The translations under genes were made by a program, and so were the position numbers. A stretch of DNA of 64,000 nucleotides from Leifsonia xyli subsp. cynodontis DSM 46306 (GTDB lineage Bacteria > Actinomycetota > Actinomycetes > Actinomycetales > Microbacteriaceae), in NCBI RefSeq assembly GCF_000470775.1, contig NC_022438.1, positions 1,550,001 to 1,614,000 of the forward strand, in the 5' to 3' direction. A model generated the notes under the pieces. The model saw only the letters and a program-made list of their open reading frames with translations. It was not told where the DNA came from and ran no database searches. Of this stretch, positions 53,229-62,432 are shown piece by piece (positions within the stretch are counted from its first letter, which is position 1; each line of letters opens with the position of its first letter).

Positions 53229-53890
53229 CGTTGCTCTGCGTCACGAACGACATGGATGACTGGAGATCCTGCACTATCCGGGACGCCCACACCGTCCGTT
53301 GCGGGAACCCCGGCACCTGCACCGGCTGCCTGCCACGCCTGGCGCAGGTCGGGCTGCTCTGCTACCCGTGCTGGGATCGCGTGGAACACGCCTTCGCCGA
53401 CTGGACCGCCGAACGCGCCCACCTGATGGGGTCGATCGACCGGGCCGTGCAACGCGACACCGGTGGCCGCACCTGCGGCCCGGAGGGATACGTCCCCATC
53501 CCCGGCACCCGCCTCGCCGTCGACGAGGTCGAGTCCTACCTCCGCTCCTCGAACGGGTTCCAGGCAGCGGAGGCGTGGGTGTCCACGGTGGCGGGCGCGG
53601 CGGACGCGGTCCGGTTCGCCGCCGCCGCCCACCGGGCGCTGCGCACCCATGAGCTCGAAGAACGCGCCCGCCCGCTACGCCGAACCCGCTGCCCCGAATG
53701 CGGGCAGCTGTCCTTCGTCCGCAACCCACCCGCCACCGCCGGTGCCCCCGTCACCGTCGTCTGCCAGAACGAAACATGCCGCACCGTCATCCGCGAAGGC
53801 GACCGCACCCCGAAGAAATTCGGTGACGAGGAGAAACTCGCCATCATCGCCCGCATCGAGAAAACCCGACCAAAGGAACGTAGCGCATGA
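53225..53890 (+). CDS. Cys-rich (zinc finger) phage protein
   Basis: 221 residues. Two Cys clusters: CGNPGTCTGCLPRL with CYPC in the first 60 residues, and CPECGQLSFV with CQNETC in the last third, giving two probable zinc-binding units around a helical middle. No family recognised; a nucleic-acid-binding role is inferred. Confidence 0.6.
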   Translation: MTLLCVTNDMDDWRSCTIRDAHTVRCGNPGTCTGCLPRLAQVGLLCYPCWDRVEHAFADWTAERAHLMGSIDRAVQRDTGGRTCGPEGYVPIPGTRLAVDEVESYLRSSNGFQAAEAWVSTVAGAADAVRFAAAAHRALRTHELEERARPLRRTRCPECGQLSFVRNPPATAGAPVTVVCQNETCRTVIREGDRTPKKFGDEEKLAIIARIEKTRPKERSA

Positions 53891-53901
53891 CAGGAGGACG
53901 C

Positions 53902-54150
53902 ATGATCACGTTCGAGGACAGCGCAGACCCCAAGTACATCGATGTGGACCTAGCCGCACAGCTCGTGAACCGGAAGCAGCGCACGATCTACGAATGGATC
54001 AAGTTCGAGTCCGTCCGCACCCTCAAGCGACCGAACATGGCAGTGCTCGTACATATGGACGACATTCGCAAGATCGACGGCGAAAGGGCACACGGCAGAC
54101 GCAGAAAACCCCGCCCACCATGGGAACGACTCGCCGGAAGGGATGCTTGA
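53902..54150 (+). CDS. Small MerR/excisionase-like HTH protein
   Basis: 82 residues from the ATG at 53902, which has AGGAGG 4 nt upstream (ATG at 53887 overlaps the previous stop and is the alternative). YIDVDLAAQLVNRKQRTIYE is a helix-turn-helix, followed by a basic tail (RAHGRRRKPRPPWERLAGRD). Possibly the last gene of the early operon and a late-gene regulator. Confidence 0.6.
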   Translation: MITFEDSADPKYIDVDLAAQLVNRKQRTIYEWIKFESVRTLKRPNMAVLVHMDDIRKIDGERAHGRRRKPRPPWERLAGRDA

Positions 54151-54204
54151 CACTAAGCCGCACTGCCCGCAATCTCGAAGAAGAGGATGGAGAACTCCAC
54201 CCAA

Positions 54205-54247
54205 GAAGGCCCCGCAAGCGAATCCCCGCATCGCTCGCAGGGCCTTC
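54205..54247 (+). terminator. Bulged hairpin after the early operon
   Basis: GAAGGCCC (54205-54212) pairs with GGGCCTTC (54240-54247), with an inner AGCGA/TCGCT stem. It lies in the 131 bp gap 54151-54281 and is a good candidate for the end of the early transcript, though no T tract is present. Confidence 0.5.
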
Positions 54248-54281
54248 GTGATTCTCTGGGTCCGACTCCTGGAGGTCTCTC

Positions 54282-54476
54282 ATGGCTGTGTCGTTGGGTC
54301 TCGGGACCGATTTCGAAGCAGAAGTCGCCACGCTGGCCGGGGTCACCAGCTACGACCCCGGCAGTCTGGAGATCACGCTCCTCAACCCGACCGGCGACAC
54401 AACAATCAGGTTCACCATCGCAGTAAACGTCGACACCCCCACCCTGAAGATCATCCTCGGGAAGCACATATCATGA
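54282..54476 (+). CDS. Small phage protein of unknown function
   Basis: 64 residues, GGAGG upstream of the ATG. Beta-rich (SLEITLLNPTGDTTIRFTIA). No family recognised. ATGA overlap with the next small gene. Confidence 0.5.
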   Translation: MAVSLGLGTDFEAEVATLAGVTSYDPGSLEITLLNPTGDTTIRFTIAVNVDTPTLKIILGKHIS

Positions 54477-54556
54477 GCGCCATCCAGTGGTGGAACGGCG
54501 GACACGACAGCCCCCTCAGCACCATCGGCTTCGTCCCGAATGAGCACCGCCGATGA
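54473..54556 (+). CDS. 27-residue minigene
   Basis: Starts MSAIQWWNGGHDSPLSTIGF and overlaps ATGA at both ends. Too small for a family call. Confidence 0.35.
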   Translation: MSAIQWWNGGHDSPLSTIGFVPNEHRR

Positions 54557-54885
54557 GCATGCGGGTGTGCACCGTAAGCGGATGCCCCACCATCTTCGAC
54601 GCAACCGAAGGCACGCGCTGCAGCGGGCACCGCAAGCAGACAGACCGAGCACGCGGCAGTCGCAAGCAACGAGGCTACGACGCCAACCACGACCGACTCC
54701 GCCGGCAATGGGCACCACGAGTAGCAGCAGGCACCATCCGCTGCGCACGCTGCGGCCTATACATCGGCACCGGCGAACCGTGGGCACTCGACCACACCGA
54801 CACGCGTGACGGCTACCTCGGCCCATCACACTCGCGCTGCAACAACAGCGCAGGAGGCAAAGCCTCACACCGATTCGCGGATTGA
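54553..54885 (+). CDS. HNH endonuclease (first of two beside the terminase)
   Basis: 110 residues. CTVSGCPTIFDATEGTRCSG zinc start, then IRCARCGLYIGTGEPWALDH and GPSHSRCNNSAGG, a standard HNH finger with two CxxC pairs. HNH proteins next to terminase assist cos cleavage in HK97-like phages. Followed by a strong hairpin. Confidence 0.78.
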   Translation: MSMRVCTVSGCPTIFDATEGTRCSGHRKQTDRARGSRKQRGYDANHDRLRRQWAPRVAAGTIRCARCGLYIGTGEPWALDHTDTRDGYLGPSHSRCNNSAGGKASHRFAD

Positions 54886-54897
54886 TCCCCCGCGACA

Positions 54898-54930
54898 GAG
54901 AAGCCCAGCGTCCTGAGCGCTGGGCTTCTC
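54898..54930 (+). terminator. Perfect 13-bp hairpin between the two HNH genes
   Basis: GAGAAGCCCAGCG (54898-54910) with CGCTGGGCTTCTC (54918-54930), 7-nt loop. It lies 13 bp past the first HNH stop; a few T residues follow (GCGTTCCTC). Likely a terminator or attenuator. Confidence 0.65.
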
Positions 54931-54950
54931 GCGTTCCTCAGGAGAATGAC

Positions 54951-55472
54951 ATGGCACAAGATAGCCCAACCAAGACGTGCGCCCAATGCGACCGGCCAGT
55001 CCGAGCGAGGGGCCTCTGCTCAACGCACTATAACCAGACGCAGAGCAACCGACACCGCAAGACGACGGTCGCCTGCGCAGTATGCGGCAACGCGGTCGCC
55101 AGGGCCACACACAGCGACCGCGCTCACGTCTGCTCAGCACCCTGCCGCGCCGCGCTCGCAGGACGTACCAGTGGCACAGGCAAGTACGACTGGGCGCGCG
55201 ACGCAGCCAACCGAGCAAGGCAAGCCGGGGCCCACATCATCGAGGTCTTCACCGATATCGAGATCCACGAGCGTTACGGATGGATGTGCTACCTGTGCGG
55301 CACAGCAGTGGACCGCAGAGTTGATCCGCTCCACCCCGACGCGCCGAGCATCGACCACATGGTGCCACTGTCCAAGGGCGGACAGCACACCCGCAGCAAC
55401 GTGGCCCGTGCTCACCTGCACTGCAACAGCAGCAAGCAGGACCGACCCGCACCCATGCCGCACGCCGTGTGA
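54951..55472 (+). CDS. HNH endonuclease (second, larger)
   Basis: 173 residues from the ATG at 54951 (AGGAGAA upstream). N-terminal zinc ribbon (CAQCDRPVRARGLCSTHYN), a second Cys pair (CAVCGNAV), then the HNH domain: RYGWMCYLCGTAVDRRVDPL, SIDHMVPLSKGGQHTRSNVA, HLHCNSSKQ. It directly precedes the cos/terminase region, so a packaging role is likely. Confidence 0.82.
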   Translation: MAQDSPTKTCAQCDRPVRARGLCSTHYNQTQSNRHRKTTVACAVCGNAVARATHSDRAHVCSAPCRAALAGRTSGTGKYDWARDAANRARQAGAHIIEVFTDIEIHERYGWMCYLCGTAVDRRVDPLHPDAPSIDHMVPLSKGGQHTRSNVARAHLHCNSSKQDRPAPMPHAV

Positions 55473-55699
55473 CTCTCACGCAAGGCAAGGCGAACACAGA
55501 TTCGAAGGTCGAGTTAGCCGAGTCGAACACAGACCCAGGGGGTAGGGGTCAAGCAGCCCCCACGCCGACCCGCCGGGGAGGTCGGCCGTTGGTGCGGAGG
55601 GTTCAAAAGTTTCGCTCCACCCCCTTTTTCGAACGTTGATTCGAATGTCCGTCGGTTCTGAGCGATTCGGAACTGCAGCGCGACGCTGAGGAGAAGCAC
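55473..55699 (+). other. Noncoding region before the small terminase, putative cos region
   Basis: 227 bp without a supportable gene. It holds G- and C-runs (GGGGGTAGGGG near 55540, CCCCC near 55557), a dyad CCGACC (55565-55570) with GGTCGG (55580-55585), and TTCGAA repeats near 55628-55644. In HK97-like phages cos lies here, between HNH and small terminase. The exact cut site cannot be read. Confidence 0.4.
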
Positions 55700-56239
55700 A
55701 TGCCTAGTGGTGGCGCTCGTAATAGGTCCGGTCCGCAGGCTGACCTGTCGTCTGGTCGGTCTGAGCAGCGTGGAATCAAGCTGGCTGCGCTCCCCGCGGG
55801 TGGTTTCACGGGCGAGATCCCAGAGTTTCCCCTGCCGATCGCGTCGGCGATCGTGTGGACGACCGATGAGGATGGGCGCCGTGCCAAGCGTGTCGATGAG
55901 GACGCCACTGAGGAGCAGCGTTCGCGCGAGCTTGAGGTGTGGTGTGAGGCATGGCGGACTCCGCAGGCGATCGCTTGGAAGCGTGAGTCGTGGCGGTGGC
56001 CGGTCATCGGCGAGTACTGCCGCCTTAAGACGATCGTGGAGCGGGACCCTGGTGCGAACGCGACTCTCGTTGGTCAGCTCCACCGTTTCCGTGACCAGAT
56101 CGGCTTGACGCCGGCCGGGATGCGCGAGAACGGGTGGGCGATCGCGGTCGACGTGGTGGCGGAGAAGCGCGAGGAGCGATCGGAGACTCCGACCGCGGCG
56201 CCGGCGCGGCGGTTGAGGGCCGTCAATGGCGGACGGTGA
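55700..56239 (+). CDS. terS: Small terminase subunit
   Basis: Recognises the packaging site. 179 residues: PSGGARNRSGPQADLSSGRS start typical of actinophage small terminases, EVWCEAWRTPQAIAWKRESW helix region and ANATLVGQLHRFRDQIGLTP (oligomerisation helices). The stop overlaps the large terminase by 14 nt. Confidence 0.8.
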   Translation: MPSGGARNRSGPQADLSSGRSEQRGIKLAALPAGGFTGEIPEFPLPIASAIVWTTDEDGRRAKRVDEDATEEQRSRELEVWCEAWRTPQAIAWKRESWRWPVIGEYCRLKTIVERDPGANATLVGQLHRFRDQIGLTPAGMRENGWAIAVDVVAEKREERSETPTAAPARRLRAVNGGR

Positions 56240-57929
56240 GTTCGTCGTCGACTTCCCTACCCTCGGTGATCTTGGTGATGCGTGGATCACGCAGCACTGT
56301 CGCGTGCCTGATGGGTTCGCGCGTGGGAAGCCGCTGCAGATGTCGGACTGGCAGTTCTGGTGCCATGCGAACCGGTATCGGATTCGACCGGACGCGGTGT
56401 TCGTGCCGCCGGAGGAGGTCGGACCGGATAACCCGGCGACGCTGAACCAGGCGTTCGTTTACCGGCAGACGCTGATCGTTGGGCCGCAGAAGACGGGCAA
56501 GGGTCCGTGGAGTGCGGGTCAGACGGCGTTCGAGGCGTGTGGTCCGTCCGTGTTCGCGGGCTGGGCTGAGGCTGGCGATGTCTACAGGTGCGAGGACAAC
56601 GGCTGCCCGTGTGGCTGGACGTACGAGTACTTGCCGGGTGAGCCGATGGGGATGCGGCATCCGTCGCCGCTGATTCAGATCACGGCGACGTCGGAGGATC
56701 AGGCGGACAACATCTACCGTCCGCTGCGGTCGATGATCAAGCTGGGGCCGTTGAAGGAGCTCCTCGCGGTCCGTGAGGGCTTCATCCGCATCCTCGGGTT
56801 GTCTGGTGATGATGACCTCGACCGGATCGACGTCGTGACGGCGTCCGCGAACTCGCGACTTGGTAACCCGATCTCGGACGCTGAGCAGGACGAGGTCGGC
56901 TTGTACACGAAGTCGAACAAGATGATCGCGGTGGCGGAGACTCAGCGTCGCGGTGCTGCCGGTATGGGCGGCCGGACTCATGCGACTACGAACGCGTGGG
57001 ACCCGGCGATGAACTCGTACGCGCAGCAGGTGTTCGAGTCGGGGTCGGACGACATCTTCGTTTTCTACCGGGAACCGGACCTCGAGCTTCGCGGGAAGGA
57101 CGGCAAGCCGCTGTCCTACCGGCGCAAGGATGACCGGCGCCGCATTCACGAGTACGTCTACCGGGGGTCCTGGTGGGTGAACCTCGATTCGATCGAGGCT
57201 GAAGCGGTCGAGTTGATGAAGACGGACGCTGCGCAGGCGGAACGGTTCTTCGGTAACCGGATCGTGTCTGGTTCGGGTTCATGGATCTCCGACATGGGCA
57301 TGTGGGATGTGAAGTCGGCCCCGATCACCGTGGAGCCGCGCACGCAGCTCTGCGGCGGCTTCGATGGGTCGGACAACAACGACCACACCGGTATCCGGCT
57401 TGAAACCTTCGACCAGTACCAGTTCACGCCGTCGTACACGCTCGCGGATGTCGAGCGGAAGGCGTACTGGAAGCCGGCCGAGTGGGGTGGCCGCATCCCG
57501 CGGTCTGAGGTCATGGCCACGTTCGAGTGGATCGAGAACAACTTCACCGTGGTCCGGTTCTACCTCGACCCGATGTTCTGGGAGACCGAAGCGGATTCGC
57601 TGGCGTCCCGTTTCGGGGAGAAGAAGTACATCAAGTGGCCGACGAACCAGGTGGGCCGCATTCACGGCGCGCTCGAGCGGCTACGTGGCGACATCGGCAA
57701 CGACGAAGCCGCGTTCCGGCACGACGGCGACAAGGACACCCGCCTGCACGTGCAGAACGCGATCGTGCGGGCCCGACCGGGTGAGAAGTACATCATCGGC
57801 AAGCCGTCCGAGCACCAGAAGATCGACCTCGCCATGTCGGGTGTCCTCGCTCACGAAGCGACCATGGACGCCATCGCGGCCGGTGAGTTCAAGACCCCGA
57901 CAGATAACCGGATGTTTGTGTTCCGCTGA
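56226..57929 (+). CDS. terL: Large terminase subunit
   Basis: DNA-packaging motor ATPase and nuclease, 567 residues. ATPase domain with Walker A-like GPQKTGKGPW near residue 86, and DEVGLYTKSNK after the Walker B acidic cluster (SDAEQDEVG). The nuclease domain has GGFDGSDNNDHTGIR near residue 378 (metal Asp) and late acidic residues. Starts within the small terminase gene. Confidence 0.88.
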   Translation: MADGEFVVDFPTLGDLGDAWITQHCRVPDGFARGKPLQMSDWQFWCHANRYRIRPDAVFVPPEEVGPDNPATLNQAFVYRQTLIVGPQKTGKGPWSAGQTAFEACGPSVFAGWAEAGDVYRCEDNGCPCGWTYEYLPGEPMGMRHPSPLIQITATSEDQADNIYRPLRSMIKLGPLKELLAVREGFIRILGLSGDDDLDRIDVVTASANSRLGNPISDAEQDEVGLYTKSNKMIAVAETQRRGAAGMGGRTHATTNAWDPAMNSYAQQVFESGSDDIFVFYREPDLELRGKDGKPLSYRRKDDRRRIHEYVYRGSWWVNLDSIEAEAVELMKTDAAQAERFFGNRIVSGSGSWISDMGMWDVKSAPITVEPRTQLCGGFDGSDNNDHTGIRLETFDQYQFTPSYTLADVERKAYWKPAEWGGRIPRSEVMATFEWIENNFTVVRFYLDPMFWETEADSLASRFGEKKYIKWPTNQVGRIHGALERLRGDIGNDEAAFRHDGDKDTRLHVQNAIVRARPGEKYIIGKPSEHQKIDLAMSGVLAHEATMDAIAAGEFKTPTDNRMFVFR

Positions 57930-57951
57930 CCTCATCGATTGGAGCAACCGC

Positions 57952-59400
57952 ATGGCTGCAGCCGATGAGTTCCCGAAGCTTCAGGACATTCCCGAGTTCA
58001 CACAGTTGCGGAATACGCTGCAGATCAGCCGGCAGCAGACGCGCCTGTACAACGACTACTACGAGGGCTGGCACAAGCTCGCCCAGCTCGGCCTGGCGAT
58101 CCCGGAGGAACTGAAGCAGTTCACGGTGATGGTGAACTGGCCGCGCCTGGTGGTGGATTCGGTGGAGCAGCGGCTGGATGTGACCGGGTTCCGGATGCCC
58201 GGCACCGACTCCGCGGATTCGGCCCTGTGGGATGTGTGGCAGTACAACAACATGGACGAGCTCGCCGGGTTCGCTCACACGGACGCGCTCGCGATCGGCC
58301 GCTCTTACGTGTGCGTCGGCACGAACGATGACGACTCGGAGTTCCCGCTGCTGACGGTGGAGTCGCCGTACGAGATGGTCGCGATTCGTGACCCGCGCAC
58401 CCACCGGGTGATCGCGGGTATGCGCATGTACGGGGAAGCGGACGTCAACGGGACGATCGTCGACAACCGGGTGACCCTGTACCTGCCGAACATGACCCGC
58501 TGGCTCGTCCTCCAGGACGGCGTCTGGGTGGATGAGGTCGACCCGGACGTGCATAACCTCGGCGTCCCGCCGATCGTGCCGTTCATCAACCGCAACCGGG
58601 CTTCCCGGGGTTTCGGTCTGACCCGGAACATCCTCGAGGGCGTGTCGGAAATGTTCGACATCATCCCGATCGCGGACTCCGCGGCACGGGCGTTGACGAA
58701 CGCGCAGCTTGCGCAGGAGACCGTCGCGGTGCCGCAGAAGTTCGCCCTCGGCATGTCCAAAGGCGACTTCGTCGACGTCGACGGGAATCCGCTGCCGATA
58801 TGGGCGTCATATTTCGGGTCGATTTGGGCGAACGCGAACAAGGACGCGAAGGTCGGCCAACTCCCGTCCGCCGACCTCAGCAACTTCGAGACGATGATCA
58901 ACATGTACGCCCGGCTCGCGTCGGGTATCGCGTCCCTCCCGATCGAGTACTTCGGGTTGAACACGCAGAACCCGCCGTCCGCGGACGGTCAGCGTGCCGG
59001 TGAGACACGGCTGATCAAGAAGGCGGAGCGTCGGCAGACGACGTTCGGGCATTCGTGGGAGCAGGTCAACCAGCTTGTCCTCCGCTTCCGGGATGGTGAG
59101 TGGAACACGGACGCGACCCGCATGGAGACGCTGTGGCGTGACGCTGGCACCCCCACGATCGCGCAGGTGACGGACGCGGTGGTGAAGGAGTACACGTCCG
59201 GTCTGACCGATTGGGAGACCGCGCAGGAGACCCTGGGGCGGTCCCCGGAGACCATCAAGCGGATGAAGCAGCGTCGGCAGGCTGAGCAGGCCGCCGCGAT
59301 CGGGTTCGGTGTGCAGCAGGCAGCCGACCTGCAGCAGCTCGGCGCGCACGTGCAGGTCACCGACCAGATCGGTAGCGACCAGGCGGCGAGCGGGGCATGA
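57952..59400 (+). CDS. Portal protein (SPP1 gp6-like)
   Basis: 482 residues from the ATG at 57952 (TTGGAG upstream). Forms the dodecameric portal ring. Portal features: YYEGWHKLAQLG, MVNWPRLVVDSVEQRLDVTG, DALAIGRSYVCVG and EYFGLNTQNPPSADGQRAGE (crown-proximal loop). The end overlaps the MuF-like gene (ATGA). Confidence 0.87.
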   Translation: MAAADEFPKLQDIPEFTQLRNTLQISRQQTRLYNDYYEGWHKLAQLGLAIPEELKQFTVMVNWPRLVVDSVEQRLDVTGFRMPGTDSADSALWDVWQYNNMDELAGFAHTDALAIGRSYVCVGTNDDDSEFPLLTVESPYEMVAIRDPRTHRVIAGMRMYGEADVNGTIVDNRVTLYLPNMTRWLVLQDGVWVDEVDPDVHNLGVPPIVPFINRNRASRGFGLTRNILEGVSEMFDIIPIADSAARALTNAQLAQETVAVPQKFALGMSKGDFVDVDGNPLPIWASYFGSIWANANKDAKVGQLPSADLSNFETMINMYARLASGIASLPIEYFGLNTQNPPSADGQRAGETRLIKKAERRQTTFGHSWEQVNQLVLRFRDGEWNTDATRMETLWRDAGTPTIAQVTDAVVKEYTSGLTDWETAQETLGRSPETIKRMKQRRQAEQAAAIGFGVQQAADLQQLGAHVQVTDQIGSDQAASGA

Positions 59401-60566
59401 CCGTCGCGTCGGTCGCCCTCGACCGGCAGCGGCGGATGATCCAGGTCACCGACCGCACCCGCAACAAGGCCATGCAGGCGTGGCGGGGAATGAACTTCCA
59501 GGACCTCGATGGGTCTTGGGCGACGATCGGGCCGGACATCACCCAGCAGGTCGCCGCGGCACAGTACACGCTCGCTGCTGGCGCTGACCGGTTCACGAAC
59601 CAGGTGGCCGCGCAGACCGGGTTCAGCCAGGACCCGTCCGCGATCGTCCCGGAAGCGTTAGCCGGTGTCGATGGGATGGGCCGTGAGCTCTCCGACACCC
59701 TGTACGGGTCGGTGACGGCGACGAAGAAAGCGATCGGGTCCGGACGGTTCGGTGCGGGCGGTTCAATGATGATCGGCCAGTCCTACCTGGGCGCGATCGT
59801 GAAGACCCTCATCACCGACGCATCCCGCGACGCCGACAAAGTCTCGGGGACGGGCAAGGGGTACACGCACTACGTGCGCGTCTGCTCGGGGCAGGCCTGC
59901 TCGAGGTGCGCGGTCCTCTCCGGGATACACTCCGGCCCGGACGCATTCGCCCGGCACACGTGCTGCCAATGCACCGCCGCCCCCGTCCACGTCGACGGGA
60001 AAGTCGTGAAGGAGCTGTCCTCGTTGAAGGGCATCCCCACCACCCCGGAGGAGTACTTCGACTCCCTGTCGAAGTCGGAACAGGACCGTGTCTTCACGAA
60101 GGCCGGCGCGGAGGCGATCCGGAACGGCGCCAACGTCACCACGGTCGTGAACGCACGCCGTGGCGCTGACGGGATCGGGTACGCATCCCACGGTGGCGCG
60201 AAGACCGGCCCAGGCCCCCGCGGGGTCTTCACCAAGACCACGATCGGATACCGCCCCAACGGCACACCGGTTCAGGTGTACACCACGTCAGAGGGCACAA
60301 CCCGCCGCGGCGGGTTCGGGCGTCAGCAGATCCGGATGGGCTCCACCGGCCGGGTCCGGCTGATGCCGGAGTCCATTCTGGAGATCGCCGGCAACGACAA
60401 AGAGTTGGCGCAGGCGTTCCTCCGTGACGCCGGCTACCTCGACTACGTGCCGCCGAACGGCTACACGACCGACTGGGTCATCAATGGCCTCCCGGCGCAG
60501 CAGCGCGCCGACCGTGTCCTCGTAGACCAGGCGACCCTCCGCTACGGAAACTTCACCCTCGGCTGA
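59397..60566 (+). CDS. MuF-like capsid maturation/minor head protein
   Basis: 389 residues. Helical N-terminal half, then the MuF-type Cys/His module (CSGQACSRCAVLSG with HTCCQC near residue 200). The C-terminal extension holds IGYRPNGTPVQVYTTSEGTT. Follows the portal as in most siphophages; it is packaged in small numbers in the head. An ADP-ribosyltransferase or toxin tail, common in MuF fusions, is not evident. Confidence 0.8.
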   Translation: MTVASVALDRQRRMIQVTDRTRNKAMQAWRGMNFQDLDGSWATIGPDITQQVAAAQYTLAAGADRFTNQVAAQTGFSQDPSAIVPEALAGVDGMGRELSDTLYGSVTATKKAIGSGRFGAGGSMMIGQSYLGAIVKTLITDASRDADKVSGTGKGYTHYVRVCSGQACSRCAVLSGIHSGPDAFARHTCCQCTAAPVHVDGKVVKELSSLKGIPTTPEEYFDSLSKSEQDRVFTKAGAEAIRNGANVTTVVNARRGADGIGYASHGGAKTGPGPRGVFTKTTIGYRPNGTPVQVYTTSEGTTRRGGFGRQQIRMGSTGRVRLMPESILEIAGNDKELAQAFLRDAGYLDYVPPNGYTTDWVINGLPAQQRADRVLVDQATLRYGNFTLG

Positions 60567-60637
60567 CCACAGCCCTTCATGCCCCCGGCAGACGCGATGT
60601 CTGACGGTTCATTCCAAGCGATTTGGAGACAACCAGA

Positions 60638-61132
60638 ATGCCCGACCCGACCGAACCCGTCGTCGAGAACAACGAGCCCGTCGTCGAGAACGACGGCGAG
60701 CTCGGAGACGCCGGCAAGCGAGCAATCGCAGCCGAGCGGAAACGCGCGGAGATCGCCGAGAAGTCCCTGAAGGCCCTTCAGGAGGAGATCACCAAGCGGG
60801 AGAACGCCGAACTCTCGGAACTTGAGCGATTCAAGAAAGAGAACGAGGAACTCCGCAACAACAACTCGACCTCGAGCCTCGAAGCGACTCGCTACAAGGT
60901 CGCACTCGAGAAGGGCATCCCAGTAGACCTGGCCGGACGGCTCCAGGGAAGCAACTACGAGGAGCTCGCCGCGGACGCGGATACTCTCGTCTCCCTGCTC
61001 CCGGCGGCCGGCGCCCCGGTCAAGCAAACCCCACGTCCAGACCCGTCCCAGGGCGCGAAACGGCAGCACGCTGCCGCGTCGCCTCGGGAAGCGTTCGGCG
61101 ACGCTCTCAAATCCGCTCTCGGCCGCAGCTAG
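60638..61132 (+). CDS. Capsid scaffolding protein
   Basis: 164 residues from the ATG at 60638 (GGAGA upstream). Acidic N terminus, long charged coiled coil (KRAEIAEKSLKALQEEITKR, ELERFKKENEELRNNN) and a basic C-terminal capsid-binding end. Placement between MuF and the major capsid protein confirms the role. Confidence 0.85.
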   Translation: MPDPTEPVVENNEPVVENDGELGDAGKRAIAAERKRAEIAEKSLKALQEEITKRENAELSELERFKKENEELRNNNSTSSLEATRYKVALEKGIPVDLAGRLQGSNYEELAADADTLVSLLPAAGAPVKQTPRPDPSQGAKRQHAAASPREAFGDALKSALGRS

Positions 61133-61155
61133 CGGCCTAACCTCTAGGAGTCCTC

Positions 61156-62385
61156 GTGGCTATCAACCCCACAGCGCTCGCGAACGTCAACGGCACCCTG
61201 CTGCCGCCGACGATCACCGGGCCCATCTTCAACAAGGCTGCCGAGCAGTCGGCCGTCATGTCCCTCGCGCGGCGTGTCCCGCTCTCCATCAACGCCCAGA
61301 CGGCGATCCCCGTCCCCATGGACATCCCGGTCGCTGACTGGGTCGGAGAGGGTGGCGCCAAGACCGGCGGCCAGGCCGGCGTCGGCGTCAAGACCATGAC
61401 CGGCAAGAAGATCGCCCTTCTGGTGCCGGTCTCCGACGAGGTCGCGTCCACGAACCCGGGCGGTCTGTACGACCAGCTCGAGCAGGACCTCCCGACCGCG
61501 ATCTCCCGCGCGTTCGACTTCGCGGCGATCAACGGCAAGTCCCTGAAGACCGGCGGCGCGGGTCCCTTCAGCGACTACCTGGCGCTCACGAGCTCCACGG
61601 TCGCGCTCGGCACCGGCGCACAGTCGAACGGTGGTCTGTACAACGACATCGTGACCGGCGCGGGCAAGGTCGTCGACAAGAACTACGACTTCACCGGCAT
61701 CGCCGCTGACCCGCGGTTCAAGATCGACGCCCAGCTCCAGACGGACACGCAGGGTCACCCGCTGTTCAACGACGAGGCCGGCACGCTCGCCGGGTTCCAG
61801 ACGTTCTTCAACAAGGGCGTCTCGGGCAAGTACTGGCGCGCGGGTGACTCGGTGCAGACCATCACCATCGCCGGCACCCCGACCGGTGGCACGTTCATCG
61901 TGTCCTCGGGCGGCAATTCCTACACGGCCGCGTACAACGTCTCCGCGGCGACGCTGCAGTCCGCGATCCAGGCATGGGGCGGCGTGTACGCCACCGTCAC
62001 CGTCACCGGCACCGCGGGCTCCTCGTACGTGATCACCTTCCCGGCGGTCTCGACGAACATCGCCAGTGCGGCCGCCCCGGTCACCGTCAACGGCAAGGCC
62101 CTCACCGGCGGCACCAACGTGACCGCCACCGTGGCCGCGTCCGGCGCCGGCGGCACCGACTCCCTCCTCCGCGGCATCGGCGGTGACTGGTCCCAGGCGG
62201 CGTACGGCGTCGGCATGGACATCACCATCAAGGTGTCCCAGGAGGCGTCGTACTACGACGGCTCGACCTGGCACTCCGCGTTCCAGGAGAACCTCACCCT
62301 GCTCCTCGTCGAGGCCTACTTCGGCTTCGTGATGGGCTCCCCGGACGCCTTCGTGGCGTACACGAAGGGCACCGCCGCCTTCTAA
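61156..62385 (+). CDS. Major capsid protein, HK97 fold, with an inserted beta domain
   Basis: 409 residues from the GTG at 61156 (TAGGAG upstream). HK97-type start: ITGPIFNKAAEQSAVMSLAR, then AIPVPMDIPVADWVGEGGAK and KKIALLVPVSDEVASTNPGG. Between about residues 234 and 330 sits a Thr/Ser/Gly-rich beta domain (TIAGTPTGGTFIVSSGG, YATVTVTGTAGSSYVITFP), inserted before the last capsid strand (EAYFGFVMGSPDAFVAYTKG). Such insertions decorate the capsid surface. Confidence 0.87.
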   Translation: MAINPTALANVNGTLLPPTITGPIFNKAAEQSAVMSLARRVPLSINAQTAIPVPMDIPVADWVGEGGAKTGGQAGVGVKTMTGKKIALLVPVSDEVASTNPGGLYDQLEQDLPTAISRAFDFAAINGKSLKTGGAGPFSDYLALTSSTVALGTGAQSNGGLYNDIVTGAGKVVDKNYDFTGIAADPRFKIDAQLQTDTQGHPLFNDEAGTLAGFQTFFNKGVSGKYWRAGDSVQTITIAGTPTGGTFIVSSGGNSYTAAYNVSAATLQSAIQAWGGVYATVTVTGTAGSSYVITFPAVSTNIASAAAPVTVNGKALTGGTNVTATVAASGAGGTDSLLRGIGGDWSQAAYGVGMDITIKVSQEASYYDGSTWHSAFQENLTLLLVEAYFGFVMGSPDAFVAYTKGTAAF

Positions 62386-62432
62386 GCCGCCGCCCCTTCC
62401 GATAACCGAGCAACGACGAGAGAGGGTGCGCG

